Positions 25,991-35,551 of a DNA stretch of 45,254 nt are shown one piece after another; the first letter of the stretch is position 1; every line of letters starts with the position of its first letter. The DNA is from Comamonadaceae bacterium (lineage in GTDB: Bacteria > Pseudomonadota > Gammaproteobacteria > Burkholderiales > Burkholderiaceae_C). The notes beneath the pieces are model-generated. The model saw nothing but the letters and a program-made list of their open reading frames with translations. It was not told where the DNA came from and did no database searches. Both the position numbers and the translations under genes were made by a program. Where the stretch lies: NCBI GenBank assembly GCA_007280205.1, contig QYPX01000032.1, positions 1-45,254 on the forward strand. The letters are read 5' to 3'.

Positions 25991-27706
25991 TCAGAGGCCT
26001 TTCATCGGCAGGTTCAGGCCGTGTTCCTGCGCGCATTGCTCGGCAATGTCATAACCGGCGTCGGCGTGGCGCATGACGCCGGTCGCCGGGTCGTTCCAAA
26101 GCACGCGCTCCACGCGCTGGGCCGCCTCTGGCGTGCCATCGCACACAATGACCACACCCGCATGCTGCGAATAACCCATGCCGACGCCGCCACCATGGTG
26201 TAGGCTGACCCAGGTGGCGCCGCTGGCGGTGTTGAGCAAAGCATTGAGTAGCGGCCAGTCACTCACGGCATCGCTGCCGTCCTTCATGGCCTCGGTTTCA
26301 CGATTCGGCGAAGCGACCGAGCCACTGTCGAGGTGATCGCGGCCTATCACGATCGGACCCTTGAGTTCGCCACTGCGCACCATTTCGTTGAAAGCGAGTC
26401 CCGCCAGATGACGCTCACCCAGGCCGATCCAGCAGATGCGCGCCGGCAGGCCCTGGAAGCTGATGCGCTGCTGGGCCATGTCGAGCCAGCGGTGCAGGCC
26501 TGCATGGTCCGGGAACAGCTCCTTCATCTTCGCATCGGTTTTGTAGATGTCCTCAGGGTCGCCGCTGAGGGCCACCCAGCGAAACGGTCCGACGCCGCGG
26601 CAAAACAAGGGGCGCACATAGGCCGGCACAAAGCCGGGGTAATCAAAGGCGTTGGCAACGCCGTAGTCCTTGGCGACCTGGCGCAGATTGTTGCCGTAGT
26701 CCACCGTGGGGATGCCCATGTGGTGGAATTCGAGCATGGCCTCGACATGGCGCGCGCAAGACTGGCCGGCTGCCTGCGTCAACTCTGCGTGCTGGGCCGG
26801 ATCAGCCTGCGCCTGACGCCAGCGTTCGACGCTCCAGCCCGATGGCAAATAGCCGTGGATGATGTCATGTGCCGAAGTCTGGTCGGTCACGATGTCCGGG
26901 CGAACGCCCCCGGCCTTGGCGCGCCGAGCCAGTTCCGGCACCACGTCTGCCGCATTGGCGCACAGGCCGATTGACACCGCCTCCTTGCGGCTGCTGTGGT
27001 GTGCAAGCAAGGCCAGGGCCTCGTCCAGATTGGCGGCCTGCTTGTCCAGATAGCGCGTGCGCAGACGAAAATCGATCGAGCTTTGCTGGCACTCGATATT
27101 GAGTGAGCAGGCGCCGGCGAACGTGGCGGCCAGTGGTTGCGCTCCGCCCATGCCACCAAGCCCCGCCGTCAACACCCAGCGTCCGGCCAGACTGCCCGCG
27201 TAGTGCTGGCGCCCGGCTTCAACAAAGGTCTCGTAGGTGCCTTGCACAATGCCTTGCGAACCGATGTAAATCCAGCTACCCGCCGTCATCTGACCGTACA
27301 TCATCAAGCCGGCGCGATCCAGCGCGTTGAAGTGCTCCCAGGTAGCCCACTTGGGAACCAGGTTGGAGTTCGCGATCAGCACGCGCGGTGCACCGGTGTG
27401 CGTACGAAACACGCCAACCGGTTTGCCCGACTGCACCAGCAGCGTCTCGTCTTCCTTGAGCTTGCGCAGGCTGTCCAGAATGCCGTCGAAGCACGCCCAG
27501 TTGCGTGCCGCCTTGCCGATGCCGCCATACACCACGAGCTGATCAGGGTTCTCCGCAACTTCCGGATCAAGGTTGTTTTGAATCATGCGGTAGGCCGCTT
27601 CGATCTGCCAGTTGGCGCAGGTCAGCGTGGAGCCGCGCGGCGCGCGCACCGGGCGTGCCTTGCTGTCGGTGAAAAGTGATTTTGAGAGAGCGGACATGGC
27701 AGCCAT
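25991..27706 (-). CDS. hutU: Urocanate hydratase
   Basis: 571 residues, full length. It uses a tightly bound NAD to convert urocanate to imidazolone propionate. Motifs include [42 protein letters not shown] (dinucleotide binding), [29 protein letters not shown] and [19 protein letters not shown]. The start at 27706 or three codons later is open. It is the first gene of hutUH and diverges from hutC, with a HutC-like site between. Confidence 0.97.
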   Translation of the reverse strand: MAAMSALSKSLFTDSKARPVRAPRGSTLTCANWQIEAAYRMIQNNLDPEVAENPDQLVVYGGIGKAARNWACFDGILDSLRKLKEDETLLVQSGKPVGVFRTHTGAPRVLIANSNLVPKWATWEHFNALDRAGLMMYGQMTAGSWIYIGSQGIVQGTYETFVEAGRQHYAGSLAGRWVLTAGLGGMGGAQPLAATFAGACSLNIECQQSSIDFRLRTRYLDKQAANLDEALALLAHHSSRKEAVSIGLCANAADVVPELARRAKAGGVRPDIVTDQTSAHDIIHGYLPSGWSVERWRQAQADPAQHAELTQAAGQSCARHVEAMLEFHHMGIPTVDYGNNLRQVAKDYGVANAFDYPGFVPAYVRPLFCRGVGPFRWVALSGDPEDIYKTDAKMKELFPDHAGLHRWLDMAQQRISFQGLPARICWIGLGERHLAGLAFNEMVRSGELKGPIVIGRDHLDSGSVASPNRETEAMKDGSDAVSDWPLLNALLNTASGATWVSLHHGGGVGMGYSQHAGVVIVCDGTPEAAQRVERVLWNDPATGVMRHADAGYDIAEQCAQEHGLNLPMKGL

Positions 27707-27738
27707 CCATCGCAGTTAAGGGTTTGTCTGGATAGTTT

Positions 27739-27754
27739 AGTTGTCTATACAACT
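27739..27754. promoter_or_regulatory. HutC-like operator between hutU and hutC
   Basis: AGTTGT (27739-27744) and ACAACT (27749-27754) form an inverted repeat with a four-base spacer, resembling the TTGTATATACAA-type sites bound by HutC. A TATACT box for rightward hutC transcription overlaps the next bases (27755-27760). Repressor bound here would block both directions until urocanate appears. Confidence 0.7.
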
Positions 27755-27815
27755 TATACTATAGCGGGAAAACCCTGATAAGCTCATTCTTTCCACGCTG
27801 AACCCATCGCGCACC

Positions 27816-28526
27816 ATGACACCAGCCAAGTTGCCTGCCTACGAGCAGGTCAAAGCCTTCGTCAAGGCTCAAATCAACCTGGGTGTCTGGCGTCCGGGTG
27901 ATGTCGTACCCAGCGAATCTGCACTGCAGCAGCAGTTTGGCATTTGTCGCATGACGGTCAACCGCGCGATGAAGGAACTGGCGGTCGAGGGTGTGGTGAG
28001 CCGGACCCAGGGGTCCGGAACGGTGGTGGCGCAACTGCACCGCATTTCCAGCACCCTGGCGATTCGTGACATTCATGACGAGATTCTTGAGCGTGGCCAC
28101 AGCCACAGCACCACGGTGTTGACGGTAGAGGCGACACCTGCCGATGCTGCGCTGGCGCAGGTGTTCAAGCTGCGCACCGGTGCCAAGCTGTTTCATTCGG
28201 TTCTCGTTCACTATGAAGACGGCGTGGCGATCCAATTGGAGGACCGGCATGTGAACCCGGCTTCGGCGCCGCACTATCTGAGTGTGGACTTCACTGTCGG
28301 CACGCCAACCCATTACCTGCTGGAGCATGCACCATTGACCGAAGCCAGCTACTCCATCGAGGCGGCACTTGCCAGCGCGCAAGAGGCCAAGTGCCTGGGC
28401 ATCAAAAGGGGCGAGCCCTGCCTCGTCATGACACGCAGCACGGTTAGCGGTCCGCATGTGGCGAGTCTGGCGCGGCTGGTTTATCCCGGCATGCGCTATA
28501 GCTTCAACGGGAACTTTCAACTATGA
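27816..28526 (+). CDS. hutC: HutC repressor of histidine utilisation (GntR family)
   Basis: 236 residues. A GntR winged helix (YEQVKAFVKAQINLGVWRPGDVVPSESALQQQFGICRMTVNRAMKELAVEG) is followed by a UTRA effector domain (SSTLAIRDIHDEILERGHSH through LARLVYPGMRY). HutC is released from DNA by urocanate. It overlaps hutD by ATGA and heads hutC-hutD-hutI, so it probably represses its own operon and hutUH from the operator at 27739-27754. Confidence 0.96.
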   Translation: MTPAKLPAYEQVKAFVKAQINLGVWRPGDVVPSESALQQQFGICRMTVNRAMKELAVEGVVSRTQGSGTVVAQLHRISSTLAIRDIHDEILERGHSHSTTVLTVEATPADAALAQVFKLRTGAKLFHSVLVHYEDGVAIQLEDRHVNPASAPHYLSVDFTVGTPTHYLLEHAPLTEASYSIEAALASAQEAKCLGIKRGEPCLVMTRSTVSGPHVASLARLVYPGMRYSFNGNFQL

Positions 28527-29083
28527 GTTGGCAACGGATTGAACTGGCAGACGTGAGCGCCAGCCGCTGGCGCAATGGCGGCGGCGAGACCCGGGAATTG
28601 CTCGCATGGCCCAGCGCCGACGACTGGATTTGGCGCATGTCCGTGGCGGAAGTGGCGGCCAGCGGCCCATTCTCGCGCTTCGAGGGCGTGCAAAGGTGGT
28701 TTGCAGTACTCCAGGGCGCTGGCGTCAGGCTGCAGGTGGACGAGTCCGAACACACGCTGACCAGCGCCAGCGCGCCCTTTTGCTTTGATGGTGCCAGTGC
28801 GACGCAATGCCAGTTGCTCTCGGGTGCAACGCAGGATTTCAATCTGATGATTCGCCAACAACAGACGACGGCACAGATGAGTCGCGTCAGCGCAGACCTT
28901 CGGTTCCTGACCAGCCGCCCCAGCTTCATCGCCGTCTATTCGATCGATGGCGAAACACGTGTACGCTGCCAGCAGGAATCCGTGCCAGTGCCGGCACGCA
29001 GCTTGATCTGGCAGAGCTTGCCCGCCGGCGTCGAGCTTGAGATCAGTACCAGCAACGCTTTATGGATGGAGATCATTCGATGA
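28523..29083 (+). CDS. hutD: HutD, cupin-type accessory protein
   Basis: 186 residues. HutD family blocks are [46 protein letters not shown] and QDFNLMIR. HutD is thought to sense or limit the pool of N-formylglutamate or urocanate rather than to catalyse a pathway step; its role is not fully settled. It overlaps both hutC and hutI by four bases, which indicates translational coupling of the three. Confidence 0.93.
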   Translation: MSWQRIELADVSASRWRNGGGETRELLAWPSADDWIWRMSVAEVAASGPFSRFEGVQRWFAVLQGAGVRLQVDESEHTLTSASAPFCFDGASATQCQLLSGATQDFNLMIRQQQTTAQMSRVSADLRFLTSRPSFIAVYSIDGETRVRCQQESVPVPARSLIWQSLPAGVELEISTSNALWMEIIR

Positions 29084-30294
29084 GCCTGCAACTGTGGACC
29101 AATTGCCGTGTCGCGACGATGCAGGCCGATGCCGCGCAAGCCTACGGTCTGATCGAAGACGCGGCCATGGTGGTGGACGCAGGCCAGTTGCAATGGGTTG
29201 GGCCACGCAGTGGCTTGCCAAGCACTTTGCAGCAGCGCTGTGACGTGGTCCATGACGCGCACGGCGCCTTGATCACCCCGGGCTTGATTGATTGTCACAC
29301 CCATCTGGTTTATGGCGGCGATCGTGCGCTCGAATTTGAACTGCGTTTAAAGGGCGCGTCATATGAAGACATTGCACGCCAGGGCGGCGGCATTGCCTCG
29401 ACCGTGCAGGCGACCCGCAACGCGACACCCGATGAGCTGTTGCAGCAAAGTCAGAGACGCTTGTTGGCGCTGCTGGCCGAAGGGGTGACGACGCTGGAGA
29501 TCAAATCCGGCTATGGGCTGGCGCTGCTGCACGAACGCAAAACACTGCAGGTTGCCCGGTTGCTTGGGGAAATGCATGGCGTGGACGTGCGCACCACGTT
29601 CCTGGGCGCCCACGCCGTGCCACCGGAGTTTGCCGGACGAACCGACGCCTACATGGACGAGGTGCTGCGCATCTTGCCACTTTTGCACGCAGAGGGTCTG
29701 GTCGACGCGGTGGACGCATTTTGCGAACGTATCGCGTTCAACCCGGCGCAGGTGGCGCGTCTTTTTGCGCAGGCACGTCGTTTGAATCTGCCAGTGAAAC
29801 TGCACGCGGAACAACTCAGTGACAGCGGCGGCGCGCAACTGGCGGCAAGCTTCGGCGCCATCAGTTGTGACCACCTGGAGTGGCTCTCGGATGAGGGCGC
29901 AGCGGCCATGGCAGCGGCGGGAACTGTTGCCGTGCTGCTGCCCGGCGCTTTCTATTTTTTGCGTGAGAGCCGGATGCCGCCGGTGGACCTGTTGCGCCAG
30001 CATCGCGTGCCGATGGCGGTTTCCACCGACTGTAATCCCGGCACCTCGCCCTGCAGCTCACTGCTCTTGATGCTCAACATGGCCTGCACCTTGTTTCGAT
30101 TGACGCCAGAAGAAGCGCTCACAGGTGTCACGCGGCACGCGGCGCAGGCGCTTGGCCTGCGGGATCGCGGCGTACTGGCCGCAGGCATGAGAGCCGACTT
30201 TGTCTTGTGGGATCTTCAGCACCCGGCGCAACTCAGTTATGCGCTCGGTGCCAGGCCTTTTGTTCAAACCGTTTTCAACGGACAACCGCGATGA
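29080..30294 (+). CDS. hutI: Imidazolonepropionase
   Basis: 404 residues from ATG 29080, which overlaps the hutD stop; ATG 29062 is upstream but inside hutD. It opens the ring of imidazolone propionate to give formiminoglutamate. The metal site is seen in [38 protein letters not shown] and [22 protein letters not shown]. Its product is taken by HutF, encoded at the other end of the cluster. Confidence 0.96.
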   Translation: MSLQLWTNCRVATMQADAAQAYGLIEDAAMVVDAGQLQWVGPRSGLPSTLQQRCDVVHDAHGALITPGLIDCHTHLVYGGDRALEFELRLKGASYEDIARQGGGIASTVQATRNATPDELLQQSQRRLLALLAEGVTTLEIKSGYGLALLHERKTLQVARLLGEMHGVDVRTTFLGAHAVPPEFAGRTDAYMDEVLRILPLLHAEGLVDAVDAFCERIAFNPAQVARLFAQARRLNLPVKLHAEQLSDSGGAQLAASFGAISCDHLEWLSDEGAAAMAAAGTVAVLLPGAFYFLRESRMPPVDLLRQHRVPMAVSTDCNPGTSPCSSLLLMLNMACTLFRLTPEEALTGVTRHAAQALGLRDRGVLAAGMRADFVLWDLQHPAQLSYALGARPFVQTVFNGQPR

Positions 30295-30523
30295 GCTGTT
30301 CCTTGCTCAGTGGTGGTTCCGCACGGTCGCTCAGCAAGTCCACCTTGGTCAGGTTTCTACATCAATCGCTACAGCCGACTTGGTGAAGAATGCGAGCCAA
30401 CAACACGGCTTAACCGGAACATTGCCCCCGACTCTGAGAGACAGCTGTCATTGCGTGCGAAGTGCTTCCCCTGAGTTTGGCCGTGGGCGACAATCTGCCT
30501 ATGGTCAAACCTTCTTCCCAGCG
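30295..30523. other. Gap after hutI, nothing recognised
   Basis: No convincing gene or strong hairpin in this stretch. It leads into the broken transporter gene that follows. Confidence 0.4.
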
Positions 30524-30711
30524 ATGAAAGCCGACCTACTTGCGCTCGCAGCGATTGCCTTATGGGGCGCGTTGGCAGCCTCATCGCACTGCCGCTGTCC
30601 AGATTCCGCTTCGCGCTGTGGCGGGTTCCCCTGCCAACGCTGTTGGTTGGCATTTATGGATTATTCGGCTTTCACTTTCTGCTGTTCATGGCTTTACGGA
30701 ACGCTTCAGAG
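30524..30711 (+). pseudogene. Broken DMT/EamA-family transporter
   Basis: ATG 30524 opens MKADLLALAAIALWGALA, the typical first helix of a drug/metabolite transporter. After about 18 codons the match shifts to another frame, which reads [17 protein letters not shown] and then FHFLLFMALRNA, equivalent to the third and fourth segments. The piece between is deleted and the remaining two-thirds of the gene are absent. The relic ends against the dienelactone hydrolase gene on the other strand. Confidence 0.65.
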
Positions 30712-30758
30712 TGGCTACCTGCTTGCATTGAAGACAATGCGGAGTTGCTGGTGCGCAG

Positions 30759-31646
30759 CTATGCCAAGTTCTTCTTGAGAAAGGTCGTCGTGCGCAGCCA
30801 GGCAAGCTTGGCTGCTTGCGCATCGAAGCGCGGCGTAGTGTCATTGTTGAATCCGTGCTGCACGCCGGCATAAATGAAAGCGTCATACCGAGTTTCTGCA
30901 GCCTTGAGTGCAGCCTCAAATTTTGGCCATCCGGCGTTAATCCGCTCATCGACACCAGCATAGTGAAGCAACAAGGGGGCCTTGATTCTTGGCACGTCCT
31001 GTAAGGGCGGCTGTCCGCCATAGAACGCAACACCAGCGGCCAGCTCAGGGACCTGGGTGGCCAAGATGTTCACAACACCACCACCATAGCAAAAGCCGAC
31101 TGCTCCCACTCTTGCGCTGCTCTCCGGGAAAGCGAGCAGCGCACGGGCGGCGGCGAGGAAGTCGTTTAGAGTCTTGGTCGCATCCAGCTTTGAAAAGAGT
31201 TCACGCGCCTTGTCTTCATCGCCTGGGTAGCCACCCACGGAGTAGAGGGCGTCGGGCGCAAAGGCCAGAAATCCATCAAGTGCCAAGCGGCGGGTAATGT
31301 CTTCGATATGCGGGTTCAACCCCCGGTTTTCGTGGATGACCAGCACTGTTGGCAGTTTCCCGCTGACGCCAGCTGGCTTGGCCAGGTAGCCGCGCACTGT
31401 CCCATTTCCTTGTGGGGAGTCAAAGGCCTGGTAGCGGGTTTGCAGACGTGCGTCGCCTGGCGCTACCTGCTGGGCTATCGCGAATTGTGGGTTCAGTGCT
31501 GCGAGCAATCCAGCCGCTGCCGCAGCAGACCCGGCCAGGGTGACTGCGCTGTCCAAAAATCCTCGACGGCTGATGTCACCATGTACGTAGCGATCAAATA
31601 ACTGGAGGACTTCAGGCTGAAAGTCTTTGGCGGTCAATCGTGTCAT
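30759..31646 (-). CDS. Dienelactone hydrolase family protein with Tat-type signal
   Basis: 295 residues from ATG 31646; an in-frame ATG at 31679 is less typical. Residues about 26-60 hold SRRGFLDSAVTLAGSAAAAAGLLAAL, a twin-arginine style signal, so export of the folded protein is likely. The hydrolase part shows VLVIHENRGLNPHIEDI, the nucleophilic Cys in AVGFCYGGG, an Asp in YAGVDERINAG and the His in GVQHGFNND. Members of this YghX-like group hydrolyse lactones or esters; the substrate is unknown. It diverges from the hydrogenase genes and shows no functional link to them. Confidence 0.88.
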   Translation of the reverse strand: MTRLTAKDFQPEVLQLFDRYVHGDISRRGFLDSAVTLAGSAAAAAGLLAALNPQFAIAQQVAPGDARLQTRYQAFDSPQGNGTVRGYLAKPAGVSGKLPTVLVIHENRGLNPHIEDITRRLALDGFLAFAPDALYSVGGYPGDEDKARELFSKLDATKTLNDFLAAARALLAFPESSARVGAVGFCYGGGVVNILATQVPELAAGVAFYGGQPPLQDVPRIKAPLLLHYAGVDERINAGWPKFEAALKAAETRYDAFIYAGVQHGFNNDTTPRFDAQAAKLAWLRTTTFLKKNLA

Positions 31647-31849
31647 GAATCTGTTCCTTTGAGTAGTTTTTCGGTTCACCCTGGAATCGAGTGCGGGATC
31701 TTATGCGGCTGCGTGAATTCCTGCTGGCGACGTTTGTTTTTCCTGACAACCAGGTAAAGAACCTGGACCACCAATTTCCAAAAGCCCGTGCACAGTTCGC
31801 ACTGCACCCGCACGCGCAGCAGCCCGGCGCTGTGGGTAAACTGCCCTGC

Positions 31850-32989
31850 ATGCAAACCACCAAACCCTGGGATACCTTGAGCGGGCAATACCAATTGCAG
31901 CCCGGCACTTCGCCCGGTATCGTCGGCCAGCGTCCGGTGCTTGGTGCTGGCCGGCTGGGTCGCTTGCTGCAGGGGCAGCGTGGCGAGCAGGTAGGGCGCA
32001 CGCTGAGCAGTGTCTTCACGCTCTGTGCCCACGCACACCGGCGCTGCGCTGAGCTGGCGCTGGCTGCAGCGCAGTCGCCGCAGGCAGCACCACAGCGGCC
32101 GGCCGCCGCGCTGCTGTACCTGGAGACGGCACGGGATCATTTGCGCAGCATCGCGCTCGATTGGCCGCAGCGCTTATCAGAACTGGGGCCTGAGGCACAG
32201 CGCATGGACTGGTTGCGCGGCTGCCCTTTGCCGCTGGCCTCGGCTCGACCCGTCACGGACGACGATGTTGCATGGCAGACTTTGGGCGCCTTGCGCAACT
32301 GGCTGGAAACGGCAGTGCTCAAGCAGGACGCGCTGTCGTGGCTGCAGGACAGTCGCGAGCCCGATGCGCTGGCGCAGTGGTGCCAGGCGCAGGGCGCAAG
32401 CTTGTGGCCCGCACGCTGCTTGTCGGCGTGGCATCCGCTGGCGCATTCCCTGCGACCGACGCTGCGAGCGCTCGATGTGCTCGACGATGACGCGGCGCGC
32501 CAGGAGGAAGGGCTGCGCCAGCTCGGGCACGCGCTGGCGCAGGACACCGACTTTGCGCAACACCCGCGCTGGCTGGGTCAGCCTGCCGAGACCGGCGCCT
32601 GGACACGGCTGCGGCATCGGCAGCAGCAGACTGCGCACACTGCCTGGACGCGGATGAGCGCGCGCTGGCTGGAACTGGTGGAACTGGCCGCAGTCGATCC
32701 GCAGGGGGTTGCGCAGGGCGGGCCGCCTGTGCTGGCAAGCGGCGCCCTGCCTCTGGCGGATGGTCAGGCCTTGGCCTGGTGCGAGATGGCGCGCGGCCTG
32801 CTGCTGCACTGGGTGCAGCTTGATGCAGAGGGTGCGCTGCAGGATTACCGCGTGCTGGCGCCGACCGAATGGAACTTTCATCCGCAGGGCGCGCTGGCAT
32901 GTGCCGTGGCCGCCTTGCCGGCCGATGCCCTCAGCACAGCACGCACCCTGGCTGCGGCCTACGACCCCTGCGTGCTTTGCACGGTATAG
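31850..32989 (+). CDS. hupK: HupK/HoxV-type hydrogenase maturation protein
   Basis: About 379 residues if ATG 31850 is used; the frame is open back to ATG 31703 and GTG 31691. The shorter form fits the usual HupK length. The protein is a degenerate relative of the [NiFe] large subunit. Its C-terminus has ARGLLLHWVQLD, DYRVLAPTEWNFHPQGAL and DPCVLCTV, but the N-terminal RxCGxC site is replaced by a sequence with FTLCAHAHRRC. HupK/HoxV proteins are scaffolds on which the Fe(CN)2CO unit is prepared before transfer to the large subunit. It lies 46 bases before hoxB. The rest of a structural uptake hydrogenase is not in the window. Confidence 0.78.
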   Translation: MQTTKPWDTLSGQYQLQPGTSPGIVGQRPVLGAGRLGRLLQGQRGEQVGRTLSSVFTLCAHAHRRCAELALAAAQSPQAAPQRPAAALLYLETARDHLRSIALDWPQRLSELGPEAQRMDWLRGCPLPLASARPVTDDDVAWQTLGALRNWLETAVLKQDALSWLQDSREPDALAQWCQAQGASLWPARCLSAWHPLAHSLRPTLRALDVLDDDAARQEEGLRQLGHALAQDTDFAQHPRWLGQPAETGAWTRLRHRQQQTAHTAWTRMSARWLELVELAAVDPQGVAQGGPPVLASGALPLADGQALAWCEMARGLLLHWVQLDAEGALQDYRVLAPTEWNFHPQGALACAVAALPADALSTARTLAAAYDPCVLCTV

Positions 32990-33035
32990 ACTGCGGTGAA
33001 CGGAAAGGGCCGGAACTCATGAAGCTGGAGGCAGG

Positions 33036-34037
33036 ATGACGCTCAATGTGCTGTGGTTGCAGGCCGGTGGCTGCGGCGGTTGCAGCATGTCGATGCTGTG
33101 CGCCGATACCGTCAATTTTCCGGAACTGCTGCGCGGCAATGGCATTCAGATGCTATGGCATCCGGCGCTGTCGCTCGCAGGCGAGCAGGACCTGCTCGAT
33201 CTGTTGCAGGATTGTCTGGCTGGCCGCGTGCGGCTCGATGCCCTGTGCATTGAAGGCGCCATCCTGCGCGGCCCGCACCGCAGCGGTCGCTTTCACGAAC
33301 TCTCTGGCACCGGTGTGCCGATGATGGAGTGGGTGCGCAAGCTCTCTGCCGTGGCGACCCACGTCGTCGCTGTCGGCAGTTGCGCTGCCTGGGGCGGCAT
33401 CACCGCAGCCGGCAGCAACCCGGCGGATGCTTGTGGCTTGCAGTTTGAGGATGAGCGGCGCGGCGGTTTGCTGGGCGCCGACTTTCGTGCCGGTGGCGGT
33501 CTGCCGGTGATCAATATTGCCGGTTGTCCAACGCATCCGGGCTGGGTTACCGACACCTTGATGGCGCTCTCGGCGGGCTTGCTGGGCGAGGGCGATCTGG
33601 ACCCGCTGGGCCGGCCCCGCTTTTACGCCGACGAGTTGGTACACCACGGCTGCACCCGCAACGAGTACTACGAATACAAGGCCAGTGCTGCCAAACCCTC
33701 TGACCTGGGCTGCACCATGGAGAACATGGGTTGCAAGGGCACGCAGGCGCACGCCGACTGCAATACGCGCTTGTGGAACGGCTACGGCTCTTGCACCCGT
33801 GCCGGCTACGCCTGCATCAGTTGCACCGAACCTGGCTTCCAGAGCCCTCGTCACGCTTTTCATCTGACGCCCAAGCTGGCCGGCATTCCGATTGGCCTGC
33901 CGATCGATATGCCCAAGGCCTGGTTTGTGGCGTTGACTTCGCTGTCCAAGAGTGCCACGCCCAAGCGCGTCAAGAAGAACTCGCACAGCGACCATGTGGC
34001 GGTGCCCCCGGTGTCGCGCAAGACGGGGCTGCGCTAG
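33036..34037 (+). CDS. hoxB: Regulatory (H2-sensing) hydrogenase small subunit
   Basis: 333 residues, with no Tat signal, as expected for the cytoplasmic sensor hydrogenase. Iron-sulfur ligands appear in LQAGGCGGCSMSMLC (proximal cluster), VAVGSCAAWGG, NIAGCPTHPGW, HHGCTRNEYYEYK, NMGCKGTQAHADC and YACISCTEPGF. HoxB passes electrons between the [NiFe] subunit HoxC and the kinase HoxJ side in an H2-sensing complex. It is followed 13 bases later by hoxC. Membrane-bound enzymes would have an N-terminal RRxFxK signal, which is absent. Confidence 0.95.
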   Translation: MTLNVLWLQAGGCGGCSMSMLCADTVNFPELLRGNGIQMLWHPALSLAGEQDLLDLLQDCLAGRVRLDALCIEGAILRGPHRSGRFHELSGTGVPMMEWVRKLSAVATHVVAVGSCAAWGGITAAGSNPADACGLQFEDERRGGLLGADFRAGGGLPVINIAGCPTHPGWVTDTLMALSAGLLGEGDLDPLGRPRFYADELVHHGCTRNEYYEYKASAAKPSDLGCTMENMGCKGTQAHADCNTRLWNGYGSCTRAGYACISCTEPGFQSPRHAFHLTPKLAGIPIGLPIDMPKAWFVALTSLSKSATPKRVKKNSHSDHVAVPPVSRKTGLR

Positions 34038-34050
34038 GCGCGGGGGCAGC

Positions 34051-35535
34051 ATGAGCCGTTTAATTTTGGGACCCTTCAACCGCGTCGAGGGCGACCTCGA
34101 AGTCCAGCTCGAAGTGCAGGAGGGCCGTGTCACCGAAGCACGCGTGAAGGCGCCCATGTTCCGTGGCTTTGAGACCATGCTGCTCGGGCGCGATCCGGTG
34201 GACGCGCTGACCATCGCACCGCGCATCTGTGGCATCTGCTCGGTGTCGCAATCGGTGGCCGCCGCCAAAGCGCTGGCCGATGCGTCGGGTGTGGCGGGGC
34301 CGGCCAATGGAATGCACGCCACCAACCTGATGCTGGCCTGCGAAAACCTGGCCGATCACCTGACGCATTTCTATGTCTTTTTCATGCCCGACTTCACGCG
34401 TGAAGTCTATGCAAATCGGCGCTGGTTTGGGCAGGCGCAGCGCCGTTTTGCTGCGGTGGTGGGCAGTGCTGCCGGCGCCAGCTTGAATAGCGCTGCTGCT
34501 CTGGCGGCACGAGCCCGCTGGATGGAACTGCTCGGTGCGCTCGGTGGCAAGTGGCCGCATACCGGCGCCATTCTTCCGGGCGGTACTTCGCGTGCCATCG
34601 AGTCGACCGAGCGCGTGCGCCTGCTCTCGCGCCTGCGCGAGATGCGGGCCTTTCTGGAGTTGACCCTGTTTGGCACGACGCTGGAAGAGGTGGCGGCGCT
34701 GGACAGCCTGGCCGCGCTGCAGGCCTGGCATACACGCGCCGCTGGCAGCGACATGGCTTTGTTCATGGACATCGCCGCCGACACCGGCCTGGCTACGCTC
34801 GGAACCGGGCCCGCTCGCTACCTGAGCTACGGTGCCTACGCGCAGCCGGGCAGCGGCCACGCGCTGGCGCAGGGGGTGTGGGATGCGTCGCTGCAGCGGT
34901 GCTTGACACTCGATGCTTCGCAGATCAGCGAAGACCTGCGTTACGCCTGGATGGCCGAGGGCGTGGACCGCAGGGCGCAGCATCCAATGCAGGGGCAAAC
35001 CGAACCTGAAATTGACAAGCCCGGTGCCTACACCTGGAACAAGGCACCACGACTGGCCGGTCAGGTGATGGAAACCGGCGCGATTGCGCGGCAACTGGTG
35101 GACGGACAGAGCCTGATCCGCGCGCTGGTGCTGGCACACGGCGGCACGGTATACACCCGCGTGCTGGCCCGGTTGCTGGAAATTGCGCGCATCCTGCCGC
35201 TGATGGAGCAGTGGTTGCTGGCACTGCAGCCACGCGAGCCCTATCACCAGGTTCAGGCCATGCCGGCGCAGGCGCAAGGCAGCGGCTTGTCGGAGGCGGC
35301 CCGTGGCGCGCTCGGGCACTGGCTGAAAATCGAAAATGGGCGCATCGCGCATTACCAGATCGTCGCGCCCACCAGCTGGAACTTCTCGCCGCGCGACGCA
35401 GCAGGAACGCCCGGCGCGCTCGAAGCTGCGCTGGTCGGTGCCGCGATCGACAGCGGCGAAGGCCGCGGCCAGAGCGTAGCCGTGCAGCACATCGTGCGCT
35501 CTTTCGATCCTTGCATGGTCTGTACCGTGCACTGA
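34051..35535 (+). CDS. hoxC: Regulatory (H2-sensing) hydrogenase large subunit
   Basis: 494 residues from ATG 34051; the frame upstream overlaps hoxB. The [NiFe] ligands are PRICGICSVSQS (Cys60, Cys63) and DPCMVCTVH at the very end. The protein stops right at the His of the motif, so there is no C-terminal extension to be cut off. This is the known mark of sensor hydrogenases, which need no maturation protease. LGPFNRVEGDLEVQLEV and TSWNFSPRDA are also typical. With HoxB it binds H2 and signals through HoxJ, encoded 16 bases on. Confidence 0.96.
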   Translation: MSRLILGPFNRVEGDLEVQLEVQEGRVTEARVKAPMFRGFETMLLGRDPVDALTIAPRICGICSVSQSVAAAKALADASGVAGPANGMHATNLMLACENLADHLTHFYVFFMPDFTREVYANRRWFGQAQRRFAAVVGSAAGASLNSAAALAARARWMELLGALGGKWPHTGAILPGGTSRAIESTERVRLLSRLREMRAFLELTLFGTTLEEVAALDSLAALQAWHTRAAGSDMALFMDIAADTGLATLGTGPARYLSYGAYAQPGSGHALAQGVWDASLQRCLTLDASQISEDLRYAWMAEGVDRRAQHPMQGQTEPEIDKPGAYTWNKAPRLAGQVMETGAIARQLVDGQSLIRALVLAHGGTVYTRVLARLLEIARILPLMEQWLLALQPREPYHQVQAMPAQAQGSGLSEAARGALGHWLKIENGRIAHYQIVAPTSWNFSPRDAAGTPGALEAALVGAAIDSGEGRGQSVAVQHIVRSFDPCMVCTVH

Positions 35536-35551
35536 TAATCTGATTCGCATC

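Noticed and set aside
33153-34325. 390-codon open frame antisense to hoxB and hoxC
   Set aside because: Overlaps two certain genes; no motifs.
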